Origin: Amorphophallus konjac
Lineage: Eukaryota > Streptophyta > Magnoliopsida > Alismatales > Araceae
DNA: 64,000 nucleotides
NCBI GenBank assembly: GCA_022559845.1
Contig: CM040118.1
Coordinates: 162,894,331 to 162,958,330 of the forward strand
Reading direction: 5' to 3'
Numbering within the stretch: the stretch's first letter is position 1; every line of letters starts with the position of its first letter. A program made the translations under genes and the position numbers. The notes below the pieces were generated by a model. That model was not told the DNA's origin, did not search any database, and saw only the letters and a list, made by a program, of their open reading frames with translations. Positions 44,430 through 56,446 of the stretch are shown one piece after another.

Positions 44430-47028
44430 TCAGGCCTCGGGCCCACTTTGAAGCTCGGGAACAGCAGTAGGGGACGCATCACCCCCGGTACCTTCGGTGA
44501 CGGTCGGCCCGGACATTGACCTCGCCTGTGCGAGAACTGTCCCGGTCGTGAGCCCTCCCGGAGCCTCCGGAGTTGGTGACCCCGCTGGAGGTGACTCCTC
44601 CGGTTCATCCCCGGCCGAAGATGAGGAGTTGGAAACTGACTCGTCCGAGTCATAACTCTGGCTATAAGGAAAATCACCCCCGGCAAGGTGCTCATTGGCA
44701 TAGCTCATCGCCCGGCGATAGCCCTGCCTGAATCCCTTTCGGGCACCCCGGCGGAGCGCTACCTCGTAGTAGGGTAGGGCAGCTTCAATCAGGTCGGCCG
44801 AGTAAGCTTCCGAGCCTTTGTAGCGCTCGATCGCCTCCGCCTCGACCTGCCCGTCCCGAGCCCGCTCCGCCTCGGCCGCACGCTCTTCCGCCCTCGCCAG
44901 ACGCTCCTCTAGCTCGGTCATCCTCCGCTTGGCTTCGATCGTCCGGCCCTCCGCCCGGGCTCGATCCGCCTCGACCTCAGCACAAAGGCGCTCCGCGTCC
45001 TCCGTCCGATCCTGCTGCTCGCCGCGCTCAAGCTCCCAGAGGCCATCCAGCTCGATGTGACGCTGACGCTCATCTTCCAGACGTTTGCTCTTCCTCTCGA
45101 GCAATTCTTGGGCCCTTGCTAGCTGCTCGGCCAGCGCCTCGGCTTCCCGTCGGCTCGACCGCGCCAACTCCCTGAATGCGAGGAACTCCCGCCAGGGCCC
45201 CTCATGCTCCCCCTCGAGCCGGGCTAGTTTCCCCTCGCATCCACCATGGGTCCAGGCGAGCCTCGACCGCTCCGCCTCCGTCCGGGCATGCACCTCCGCC
45301 ATCACGGCCGCTGTCCGAGCTATGACCAGGCCGCCCTCCATCAAGACATCAAGGACCCCGGCGGGAGTGTTGCGCCTTTCTCCCCCCCTCGTCCTCTCGG
45401 CGATCGACCGGCAGAGCCGGTACAAGTCGCCCGAGATACCGAGCCTGACCAGAGGTTCCGGCAAAGGGGACTGCTCCACCCTGGGCACCCCGCCAGAAGA
45501 CCCTGTTCGGGCAGCGAAGCTGACCGCCCCGCGCGCCACAGTCGGTTGGGGTTGCAACGCCTCCCCGGGCGAACCCCCACCCTCGACCGGCGCCGCGGGA
45601 TCAACCGCACCAGAAACTGCCAGCACTTGAGGTTGCGACGCCCTCGCGGGCGAACCCCCATCCGCGCCTTACCAATCCCTCGGTCCCAGCGCCGCCCACA
45701 CCGGCACCGGCCCCCTCTGCCCCCACAGAGGGGAGAGCCGACCCATCACCTCCCTCTGCGGGGCCCCTGGTCTCCTCGGCCCCCTCTCGCCCGGCGGATG
45801 GGAGAGCCAGCCCGGAGGGGTCGGCCCCATCCTGCCCCCGAGTTGGGAGCGCCGCCAAGCCAGAATCACCCCCGTCGGCGTTAGGAAAACCGGCTTTCTT
45901 GGCCCTTTTCCTGGCCTTCGCGGCCTCCCGCAACTTCCCCGCCAGGGGATCCTTGCGCTTCAGGCCGGTCGATCGAGAAGTCCCCTCGGGGGCCGCCCCC
46001 TTGCCCTTATCTCGGGCATGGATGCGACCCACAGAGGCATCAGGCTCATCGGCTGCCGAGTCATCTCTCAGATCGATGACCTCGGCCACCTCCTCCAGAG
46101 GCTCCCGCCTCACGTCTGCAACAAGAAGAAGCCCCGGTCAGGAGGAGGAAAAGAGCTACCACCCCCAAAAAAGAGCCTCAAGAGCTGTACCTATCGACGT
46201 CAACCGCGAGAGAAGACACCGTTCGATGTTCTCCGGCGTCACCAGCTCCTCGGTCGATTGACGGTTCTCCAGCAGACGGGCAGCCTGCTGCTCCACGTGG
46301 GGAGGGAACTCCTCCTGGCGAGGGGGCAGATTCGGGTGAAAGTTGGGCGAGGTCCGGCATCTCCAGATGTCGTCCGTCGCCACCGCCTTCACCCAGAAGA
46401 ATTGGGTCTTCCACCCCTTGTGCGAGGAGTCCTTCGCCGCAAGCGAGATGCAGCTCCTATTCCTCCGCACCTGGATGAAGTAGAAGCCTTTCCCCGCCAA
46501 CGGGTGCGCTTTCAACTCAAAAAAGAAGTGGAAGAGGTCCAAGGAAGGAAAAATGTCGTGCTGACGACAAAGAATCCGGAAGGCCGAGAGCAGCAGATAT
46601 GAATTGGCCACCAACTGAATAGGCGCTAACCGGAAAAAATTAGGAAGCTGCAGCACGAAAGGATCGAAAGGGAGCCGAAATCCACTCTTCCAAGCCAGAA
46701 GGAAGGTGCAAATGTGCTCATCACGATCATCCAGACTCGTCTCGTACGGAGTGGCGGCAACAAAGCTGTATCTGAGAGGCAGGCGGAAACAATGCTCCAG
46801 CCTCCGCACCTCCGCTTCCCCCAACTCACTACAGTTGGGGACGGGTTCCCGCCTCACCGGCACAAGCTCCAGACTCTGATCCGCCATCGAGTCTGGAGGA
46901 GATCCCTCGTACGAGCTCGAAGACTCTGGGGGAGAAGGAAGTTGCCGGACCGCCTCTGCGGTTATCCTCGCCAACTCCTCGAACGCCGTCGCAAGGCTCC
47001 GCGTCTCCGCTGTGCTCTCACGGCGCAT
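44430..47028 (-). pseudogene. Antisense accessory gene of element B: Transposase_28-like domain plus coiled coil
   Basis: Exon 1 is 47028-46191. The donor is GTACAG and the acceptor ends TTGTTGCAG. Exon 2 starts at 46115; the join is in phase 1 and gives an Asp codon. Exon 1 carries the domain of the 'putative gypsy type transposon' family (Transposase_28): DEHICTFLLAWKSGFRLPF, LAPIQLVANSYLLLSAF, then a WKTQFFWVKA segment. Exon 2 is charged and glycine/alanine-rich, with a KRKDPLAGKLREAAKARKR basic patch that could be a nuclear signal. The last part (45626-44430) is a long coiled coil of Ala/Glu/Arg heptads with an acidic serine tail. Between exon 2 and the last part the frame changes by one near 45660-45675. 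Either a frameshift occurred or an intron with GTAAGG is used in a way I cannot resolve. Transcribed against pol. Confidence 0.75.
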
Positions 47029-47289
47029 TAAGAAGCAAGGAAAGCCTAAAACCCTGGAAGCCTAGAACGATGAACAGCGCCCCCTAAAAACCCCTGAGGG
47101 TGGCGGCACGCCGTTCCGTGCTCCAAGAAAAAGGGGGGCCCCTTCGTTTCGAATCCGTCAGGATCATCATTACGGGCCTCGGCGACCGCTATAAGCGGCT
47201 CCATAACGCCAATGGAATTCCACCCACCTGAGCCACGCCGGTCCAAAGCCTCGAAAAACTACTCATCCGAGCCTCCTTGGCTCGGGAGT
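47029..47289. other. Upstream region of the antisense gene of element B
   Basis: About 260 bp between the antisense ATG and the PPT. The antisense promoter must lie here or within the 3' LTR. No clear TATA box was found on the minus strand. Confidence 0.35.
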
Positions 47290-47303
47290 AGGAGGGGGAC
47301 AAG
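47290..47303 (+). other. Polypurine tract of element B
   Basis: AGGAGGGGGACAAG directly before the 3' LTR start TGGAGAGG. This is the expected plus-strand primer position. Confidence 0.8.
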
Positions 47304-48082
47304 TGGAGAGGGGGATTTCCGCAGCCCACCACAAAGGCAGCCCAACAAGACCCACAAGGTCCAACCAGGCGAGCCCGCCCGAGTGATAGCCCACAGGGCC
47401 CACTTAGGGAAGAAAAGTCCAATAAATAAGACTCGAGGAACTAACTCTTCCCAGCGGCCTTCTAGGCTCGGAGGGCCCGAGACAACGGTCAGGTCCCAAG
47501 GAAGGTTCGGCCTAAAGCCCTCTCCCCGTCCGAGGGAGATAGGCTCCAGCCGACCTATCCGACCCCACCCTCGCCGGGCCATGCCTATCGCTCGGACATG
47601 AGCTAGCATCCCCGAGGCTCGGTAAGGCCGGTTGATTATCCACATGTGCAGTCGTTCAGAGTCCCCCGCCAGCGGGAGAGTCAGGGGAGCCGCCGGACTC
47701 CGAGGGGATAACGTTCCCACGATCAGGCCATGAAAGCCCCCGTTAAAGACGTAACTCCCGCCGGAAACCCCTCAGCTTACAGGACTCCTGAAGGCGGCGC
47801 ACTATTTAAAGCAAGGGATACCCTCCGGAAGAAGGAAAAAGAGAAACAAGGTATTCACACACCCTTAGCTCCTGAGCACGATTCGCTTCACCCTCTGGTG
47901 GAGAGGATTCTCGCGCATCAGCTCTCTCCTCCCCCCACTATTGCTTCCACCATAGCTCTACTGACTTAGCCATCGGAGGGTTTTCCCCCAGGGAGATCCC
48001 CTAGGCCCTCTGATACGTTTCCCTCTCTTGCAGATTCATCTTCTGGTGATCCATAGCCCGCTCAGGACTCAGCGCGAGATCT
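47304..48082 (+). repeat. 3' LTR of element B, last 10 bp missing
   Basis: Matches 36971-37749 with about 15 differences, then stops after GCGCGAGATCT. Instead of CGCCTCTTCA, a 28-bp patch follows (GACGGTGATCCATAGCCC..), a shuffled piece of the same LTR, and then the inverted end of element C. The junction postdates insertion of both elements. Confidence 0.85.
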
Positions 48083-48139
48083 GACGGTGATCCATAGCCC
48101 TCTGATACGTTTATTTTACCCGATTTGTTGATACAGTTT

Positions 48140-51100
48140 TCAGAAATAAAATCTGCGTAGTGTGGTTGCGTTCCATGTCCGGGGAATGGACTCCCCTTCC
48201 ATTGTGGCTAACCTGTACGCACCTTTCCCGAGCGCCTCGATCACTCGGTAGGGGCCTTCCCAGTTGGGGGATAGCTTGCCCGCCGCCTCCAGTGGTCGAG
48301 ACGCTTCGGTCTTCCTGAGGACGAAGTCCCCTGGTCGGAATTGTCTGCCTCGGACCTTGGTGTTGTAGTACCGAGTGAGGCGGCGCTGGTATTCCGTAGC
48401 TCGGACGTTCGCGATCTCTCGGAGTTCGTCTGCCAGGTCGAGGTTCTCGAGCAACTTCTGCTCGTTTGCCTCGGGCGAAAAGCTGATCACTTGGAGAGAC
48501 GGATTGGCGATCTCTAACGGAACGACGACTTCGGTGCCATATACCAGCTGAAAAGGGGTCTCACCGGTTGCCGTCCTGGGGGTCGTTCGGTGCGACCATA
48601 GTACGCTAGGCAGTTCCTCGAGCCAGCTACCCTTAGCCTTGCCGAGTCTGATTTTTATGCCCTTCAAGATGGTCTTGTTGGCATTTTCAACCAGCCCGTT
48701 GGCCTGAGGGTGGGCGACCGAAGTGAAGTGGTTGCGGATATTTAGGTCGACGCATCTGTCTCGGAAGTACCAAGAGTCGAATTGCCACCCGTTATCGCTC
48801 ACTATCACTCGGGGGATGCCAAAGCGACAGATGATCGATTTCCAAACGAAGCCCCAGACGACTGCCTCGGTGATCCTTGCTGTAACTTCAGCCTCGATCC
48901 ATATGGTGAAGTAGTCGATGGCGACGATGATAAACTTTTTCTGGGATTGAGCCGTTGGGAATGGCCCGAGGATGTCGATCCCCCACCGAGCGAAGGGGTA
49001 GGGCTAGGTCAGGATGATAAGTTCCGTGGCCGGTTGATGGACCAAATGGTCGAACCGCTGGCAACGGTCGCAATGTTGTGCGTAAGCCGTGCAGTCGTGC
49101 TGCAGGGTCGGCCACCAGTACCCTTGCCTTAGCAGGATTCTGGCCAGCGATCGACCTCATGAATGTGCTCCGCACAGGCCTTGATGAATCTCTTCAACAG
49201 CTTGGCTTGCTTCGTCGGGACCGAGACACTTCAGAAGGGGCCCGGAGAACGATCTTCGGTAGAGAGCGTTGTCGAGGATGACGAAGCGCCGAGCTTGGTA
49301 CTTCATTCGGCGGGCTTCCCGAGGGTCGGAGGGCTCCTGGGCGTCCCATAGCCAGGACAGGTAGGGGGAGCGCCAGTCACCGGGAGTGGTCGAGTCAATG
49401 GCGAGGAGCTCCAAGTCTATGCTCGGGCGCTAGAGCTCTTCTAGGAGGACCGATCGTGTACCTTCCGGGTCTAGGGAGGAGGCCAGTCGGGAGAGAGCGT
49501 CCGCCCGAGAGTTTTGCTCTCGAGCTATTCGGACTACCTCGAACTCCTCGAACTGCTGGGCCAAGCTCCAGACCAACTGGAGGTATTTGATCATAGGTGC
49601 CTCCCGAGCCTCGTACTCGCCACTGACTAGGCTTGCAACTAGCTGGGAGTCGGTGTGGATCCTGACTCGCTCGGCCCCCAACCGTCGGGCCATGCGGGCT
49701 CCCGAGATAAGGGCCTCGTACTCGAAAGCATTGTTGGACGCCAGAAAGTTGAACTTTAGGGCGTATTGCAACTCTATTCCTTCGGGGGACTTTAGGAGGA
49801 TCCCTGCGCCGCTGCCAATCGAGTTGGACGATCCATCGATGAACAGCTCCCAGGTTGGCCCGGTTGCCGTCGGAGGCCTGTCCTCGACCGGAACGGTGCT
49901 CTCGACGATGAAGTCGGCGAGTGCTTGTCCTTTGATAGCTGATCGCGGCCGATACGAGATGTCGTAGGCCCCGAGCATGATGGCCCATTTGACGAGTCGC
50001 CCCGAGGCTTCGGGATGGGCCAGAATCTTCTTCAGTGGCTCGCCGGTTAGCACGGTGATGGGATGCCCCTGGAAGTAGGGTCGGAGGCGCTTTGCGGAGG
50101 TAACTAACGCTAGCACGAGTTTCTCGGTTGCGGGATACCTCCGCTCGGCCTAGTTGAGCACCTTGCTGGTGTAGTAGACCGGCCTCTCGACTCCCGAGTC
50201 ATTTCTGACTAGGACCGAGCTGACCGTTGATGGCGTCGCCGAGAGATAGAGCAACAAGACCTCGCCCGGGACGGGCTTGGAAAGCACCGGGGGCGAAGCC
50301 AGGAACTCTTTGAGCTCGGCGAACGCTGCCTGGCATTCCCCATCCCATGCGAACGTAGCAGATGCTATCTTGGGCCCCCTCATCAGCTTGAAGAAGGGCA
50401 AGCATCGTTCGGCTGCACGGGACAGGAAACGACTGAGAGCAGCGACACGCCCCGTCAGACGCTGGACGTCTTTAATGCACGTGGGCGGGCGCATGTCCAG
50501 GATGGCCTGGACCTTGTCGGGGTTGGCTTCGATCCCTCACTGAGTGACCAGGAAACCCAGGAACTTCCCGGATCTTACTCCAAAGGCGCACTTGGCGGGG
50601 TTGAGCTTCATGCTGTACTTCAGGAGGGTGCCGAAAGTCTCGGCGAGGTCGGTGAAGTGGTCTTGGGCCCTCGGGGTCTTGACGAGCATGTCGTCGATGT
50701 AGGCCTCGACGTTCCGACTTAACTGTCCCTCGAACATATGGTTGACCAGTCGCTAGTATGTGGCTCCAGCATTCTTCAATCCGAAAGGCATCCGGGTGTA
50801 GCAGTACACGCCGTAGTCGGTGATGAAGGCGGTCCTCTCGACATCTTCAGGGCTCATTCGGATCTGATGATAACCCGAATAGGCATCCAGGAAACTGAGT
50901 ATCTCATTGCCCGAGGTGGAGTCAACCAGTTGGTCGATGCTCGGTAGCGGATAGCAGTCCTTGGGGGTGGCCTTGTTCAGATCGGTGAAGTCTACGCACA
51001 TTCGCCACTTGCCTGTAGTCTTCGGCACCAGGACGACGTTGGCTAGCCACGTTGGGTACAGGACCGGTCTGAAAAGACCAGTTTCTTGTCCCTTGGTGAC

Positions 51101-53445
51101 CTGCGCCTTGATGATCGCCTGTTTCTCGGGCGCATGCTTCCTTCTCCGCTGCTGTACGGGTCTCACGGTGGTATCGAGGTTGAGCTTGTGCATCACAGTT
51201 TCCTCTGGTATACCAGGGAGTTGATCATCGGACCAAGCGAAGACCCGAACATACTTAGAAAGAAACTCCTTGTATTGCTGCTGTTCCTCTGGTGGTAGGT
51301 CGGCACCGATCCTTACTCCTAGGGCCGGGTCGTCGTTCAGGAATACCGTTAATAACTCGCCACTGGGCTCGGTGGTCACGGCTCTTCCTTCGACTCCCCT
51401 GGGGCCCTTATCCTTCCCGTCCGGCCTTGAGGCTTCCACCGAGATGTTGTAGCACCTTCTAGCCGTGGCCTGGTTACCTCGGACTTCCCCCAACCCATTT
51501 TTGGTGGGAAACTTCATTTTTTGGTGATAGGTAGATGGTTCGGCCTTTATTCGGCTGAGAATTTTTCGGCCGAAAATGGCGTTGTACGCTATCATACCTT
51601 TAATCACTATGAAGTCCACTATGACCGTAACGGTTTTGGGTGGGGTGCCGATAGTGACCAGCAGGCTTAGGGCTCCCTCGGGGTAGGTGGCCAGGCCATT
51701 AAACCCGTAAAGGGGCGTTCAGATCGGGCGGAGCTTGGATGGGTCTTACCCCATCTTGAGAAAACAGTCATAAGATAATACATCGGGGGCACTCCCATTA
51801 TCAACCAAAATCCTATCTACATTATAGTGATTTATCGTGTCCGAGATAACGAGGGCATCGTCATGCGGGGTGCTCAGCCCTTCCAGGTCTTGGTCGGAGA
51901 AGACTATGACCTGGGGCTCCATCGGCGGGCCTCTGGGGGGCTCTAAGGCTCGGCTGGCTCGCTCGGCATGACGTTTCCTCCCTCGGCTGGTGTCGCCGCC
52001 CGATGCCGCTCCTCCGGAGATGACGTTGATGTGGACCCCTCGGGGGGCGTTGTCGATCTCCTCTGCGGTGTCTCGGTCTTCTTTGTGCCCGATCGTGAAC
52101 CGGGCTAGGTGCCCCAGACGGATGAGGCGCTCGATCTCGTCCTGGAGCTGATGGCAATCTCCTGTGTGGTGCCCGTGGTCGCCGTGGAACAGGCAATGCT
52201 TGTCCCACTTGCGGTTCTTCGACCTCATTGGCTCGGGCTGGCGGAGAAGTCCCGAGTCTTTGATGTCTTCATAGATCTCGTAGACTGGCGCGGTCAAGGG
52301 GGTGTACCGCTCCTACTTTCTCTTGCGCTCTCCTTCTCGATCACGCTTCTTACTCGAGCCAGGGTTTGGCTCGGAGGTCCGCTTCTTGTCCCCCTCCCGA
52401 CCCGAGCCGGTTGCGTCTCGGCAGGCGTTGAGTACTTCTTCGCACTCGGCGTGGCGCAGTGCCAGAGTCACTAGCTCGGCAAGGGTCGAGGGAGGGTGGA
52501 GGACAAGCTCGCGGCGGAGATTCTCATCCCGGGTGCCCCCGCTACTGACCTTGGGGGGGTGCTACCGGCGAAACTCTCCTTGAAAATTCGCCCGAATTGC
52601 CTGAAGTCTTGAATGGACCCAGGGGCGAGGGCCCGGAACCATGCCTGAGCACCTTGGACCAGGGTGGCCGTGAAGGCTCGGCATTTGATGGGATCCAGCG
52701 TTCCATGAAGGGTCACCAGGGCGTCGAAGCTATCGTAGTGGTCGGCTGGGTCGCTCTGGCCGTCGTAGAGTTTGAAGGTTGGAATGGAGGCTCTGGGAGA
52801 GACCTCTGCCTTCAGGATGTACTCGGAGAAAGGGGATTTCTCCTCGTCCTCCGGGAGAGAGGTCTTCTACAGGGCGCGGAGGGCGCGCTCTTGCTCTGCG
52901 AGCCGTCTCTCGAAATCTCGCAGCCGGAGGGACAGCTCTGGCTGCAGTCGCACCGTGGGGCTGGGGGGGGGGGCGTCTTGGCGATCTCCCGGGGCACTAG
53001 TGCCCGGGCGCGGCGGCCTCGCCCCCTGCTTCCCTCTCCTCGGCGTGGAGGAAGCCTCTTGCTCCGCAGGCGGAGCTTGCGAGGGTCCTCCGACGTCGTT
53101 GCGGAGGAGCTGTCGGCCGCGGAGGGTGAAGCGGCCTCCGGCGGTGTGCTGCGTCGCACTCCTTCGAGGGGGACTTCCTGACGGGGCGCGTGACCTTGCG
53201 TCCCTAGCCGCCTGGGCCCTCATGAGCTCCACGAGGACGTCCATCTTTTCGTTGAGGGCCTGGAAGGCGTTGGCGCCACCGTCGAGGGGTGCCCCTGTCT
53301 CCGCCGGGGGGGCTGGTGGCCTGTTGGTGGGGATGCTGGCGTTGGAGGGGGGGCTCTGTGAGACCCTAGAGGGGGCGCCTCCCGCCGCCGCCACAGCCTT
53401 ACCCGTCCCACCGGCGGATCTCCTCCCTGAGCTTTTTCTCACCAT
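48140..53445 (-). pseudogene. gag-pol: Gag-pol remnant of element C
   Basis: Collinear with element B gag-pol but with many stops, each explained by one substitution against B: TAG 52867-52869 (from CAG), TAG near 52314, TAA 51746-51748, TGA near 51720, TAG 50753-50755 (CAG), TGA 50537-50539 (CGA), TAG 50150-50152, TAG 49430-49432 and TGA 49157-49159. A deletion of about 125 bp in gag near 52545 shifts the frame. It keeps features that B lost: the unshifted gag N-terminus, DNG in the protease, and the lysine, tryptophan and integrase histidine codons. It ends with the same TLRRFYF terminus and stop at 48140. Confidence 0.9.
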
Positions 53446-53482
53446 CTTGGCTCTTCGTGCGTTTCCCACAGACGGCGCCAGA

Positions 53483-54194
53483 TGAAGAGGCGAGATCTCG
53501 CGCTGAGTCCTGAGCGGGCTATGGATCACCAGAAGATGAATCTGCAAGAGAGGGAAACGTATCAGAGGGCCCAGGGGATCTCCCTGGGGGAAAACCCTCC
53601 GATGGCTAAGTCAGTAGAGCTATGGTGGAAGCAATAATGGGGGGAGGAGAGAGCTGATGCGCGAGAATCCTCTCCACCAAAGGGTGAAGCGAATCGTGCT
53701 CAGGAGCTAAGGGTGTGTGAATACCTTGTTTCTTTTCTACCTTCTTCCGGAGGGTATCTTTTGCTTAAATAGTGCGCCGCCTTCAGGAGTCCTGTAAGCT
53801 GAGGGGTTTCCGGCGGGAGTTACGTCTTTAACGGGGGCTTTCATGGCCTGATCGTGGGAACGTTATCCCCTCAGAGTCCGGCGGCTCCCCTGACACTCAT
53901 GTCCGAGCGATAGGCATGGCCCGGCGAAGGTGGGGTCGGATAGGTCGGCTGGAGCCTATCTCTCTCGGACGGGGAGAGGGCTTTAGGCCGGACCTTCCTT
54001 GGGACCTGACCGTTGTCTCGGGCCCTCCAAGCCTAGAAGGCCGCCGGGGAGAGTTAGTTCCTCGAGTCTTATTTATTGGGCTTTTCTTCCCTAAGTGGGC
54101 CCTGTGGGCTATCACTCGGGCGGGCTTGCCTGGTTGGACGTTGTGGGTCTTGTTGGGCTGCCTTTGTGGTGGGCTGCGGAAATCCCCCTCTCCA
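53483..54194 (-). repeat. 5' LTR of element C (about 80 bp deleted)
   Basis: On the minus strand starts TGGAGAGGGGGATTTCC at 54194 and ends two bases before the primer site. Relative to the element B LTR, sequence between CATGAG and GTCAGGGG is missing (junction near 53893). Confidence 0.85.
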
Positions 54195-56446
54195 AGAACC
54201 AATCATGCGCATAGTTGGTGCAATGCCACGTCTGATCATTCATAATAGTGGTATACTTTTGAGCTTTGCCTTGCCCCTAGGATCAGATCCGGGCCCTTAT
54301 AAATATTACCTAGCATTGAGTGTCATGTTGGACTCAAAGTCCCAATAATACTATTTCCAAATAATTTAATAATGGCAAAATAATTTCAACAATATACTCA
54401 TGTAATCAAGGGAATCGTAGAAGCTGGAAATAAGACTATTTCAAGGACATTCAACAATTCAAAGTAATGGGTCATTAAAGAATGACATTGGAAAGGAAGT
54501 CAACCATATGAATATGTCGATGAGGATTATAACCCCTTGGAGAAGGGTCGAAGTTGTCAGGAAACACTTAGCCATGAAAGGCTAGAATCGGTCTATGCAC
54601 ATCACAATCACGAATGGAAACATTCGGAACACTGGGTTGAACGTGGTCATGAACAGTGCCCCGATCCATCAAGAACGTGGTTGGTGGTTGTGAGTCCGCA
54701 GTCAGAGCAGAGGGATCCAGACAGGGTCTTTCACAGAACGCGGTCAGAGAGACTACCGCGATACGGAGATGAACGCGGTTCCTGACCTAGCCGCGTTCAG
54801 AACAGAGCTGATAGAACCCCGTTCTATGGGTCCAAAGGCCGGTAGAACCCTATCCTACATAGTAGGACGGGGATTCCAATGGATTACAAGGTTTTTGTGG
54901 TACAACTATCTCGGCGTCCTTGTGGGAATCCAAGGCTCGTAGAGACTTACGGAGGCCTTGATGAAGAAAGTTCTAGTCTAGTCAGAAGGAATATCCGACG
55001 GAGGGTCCCAACTTCACCAAGAATTATGTGTTCCTATCACGCTACAAAAACCAAAAAATAAATGATGGATTAACATCACCGAAGTGATAAAACCCCTTAA
55101 TTAAAATATTTAAATCAATATGTCCATGATATATATAAAATCATGAACCATCAATCAATATAACTATCATGCAAATCAAGTTAAATCATGCTATGATGAG
55201 TAAATTTCAGGTTTAACAGGAAGATCTACTCCTTTTAATCACGCTTTATATCAATAGAGATGAGATGTAATAAAGGTAGACTATACACATAGATCATGAA
55301 GACTTATGAAAAATTAAGGGTTAAACATGATTCCTATTTATATTGGTGGGTTCAGGTGACATGCAGAGGTAAAAATATGCATTTAGACGCACTATCATTC
55401 ACTTATCATGCTAGAAGGAGCACTAGAACTCCTGGGAAATCATGCCTGAACGTGGTCATCAAAGTGGCCGCGACCAGAAAGCGGTCATCAAGAAGGTTGC
55501 ATTCAGAGAAACTAATTATTGTATGTATATTTTCACTGAGAGAAAAAACCATAGTTGAATAAAATATTCCTTAGGATCGCAGTCTGATAGAGAACCGCAT
55601 TAATGCAAATATTAATAATTTTAAAATCTATAAACAGAATATGATGTTTAAAAAAAAGTTTGTGGTCACGATCTATCGTGGGGCTGCATTCAAGACCACG
55701 GTGCCTGTGGAGATCGCGACTACGAATAGAGAACCGTTCTGACAATAAAACCCTAAAACAGAGATATCCAATCCATAATTCATGAAATTCATGCAATATA
55801 GCCATATAAATTGGGCAAAATGATGCATAAAGAGAGAGGACATGCAGATAAACATGTTTTAACATTTAATTTGGGATTTAGCACGAGAGATCACCTACCT
55901 TTGAGCCGGATTAGGAATAAGAACGAAAAACCCACGAATGACCCGAAGAAATTCTCGATTTCTCCTCCTAGATCGATCCTCCCACGCCTAAAAGCCTTCT
56001 CCCATGAACTAGGGTCGACTAGGGAGGCTATGGGGTCCTATTTATAGGATTTCATGCACTAAGGAGTCCAAATTAGGTCAAGGTAGCCTAGATAGGGAAG
56101 AACTCCAAAAATTATGATTTCTATCTATATCTAGGGTTGCCCCCACCCTATCTAGCTCGAATTAGGGTTAGGGTTTAGGTTAGATTCGACCTCCCCTTAG
56201 TGGATTAGGGTTTGGTTGGGGTTATTAGCTCGTTAGAGTTAGTTTTAAACCAAATTAGCCCAATTAAAACAAGGGTTTAAGAAATCCCAAATTTTAGGGA
56301 TTAATTAAGCATTTTAGCCCATTAATCTTAATTATTGGCCCATTAAATTAAAACTTGTTATAATTTCATTGATTTCCATTTTAGACATTTTTAATTATCT
56401 TTTATAAAAATTTAAATTAACCTTTATAAGAAACTGGGTTGCTACA
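54195..56446 (-). repeat. Truncated LTR of another gypsy-like element
   Basis: On the minus strand it starts TGTAGCAACCC at 56446, a common plant LTR start, and has a TATA box CCTATAAATAGG (56048-56037) about 400 bp inside. Its composition and the TATA surroundings resemble the solo LTR at 60008-63009. It contains an 8-bp hairpin (GAACGCGG 54771-54778, CCGCGTTC 54791-54798) and further CGCGGTC or GCGGTC words. A segment at 54890-55025 resembles the leader of the giant element. The far end is cut at the border with element C. No gene seen. Confidence 0.55.

Larger units (their letters stand above)
36971..48082 (+). mobile_element. Element B: Tat-lineage Ty3/gypsy retrotransposon with an antisense Transposase_28-like gene
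   Basis: 5' LTR 36971-37759; PBS TGGCGCCGTCTGTGGG at 37762-37777; gag-pol 37797-43219; antisense gene 47028-44430; PPT AGGAGGGGGACAAG at 47290-47303; 3' LTR 47304-48082. The two LTRs differ at about 15 sites by eye. The 3' LTR lacks its last ten bases and runs into rearranged sequence of element C. The additional RNase H domain places it in the Tat clade, in a different family from the giant element. Confidence 0.9.
48083..54194 (-). mobile_element. Element C: inverted, decayed copy of the element B family
   Basis: 5' LTR 54194-53483, PBS 53480-53465 and a gag-pol remnant 53445-48140, all on the minus strand. The antisense gene, PPT and 3' LTR are missing: a few bases after the pol stop the sequence jumps into a patch of LTR and then the 3' end of element B. 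Its 5' LTR has an internal deletion of about 80 bp near 53893. B and C form a tail-to-tail inverted pair with arms of about 6 kb. Confidence 0.85.
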
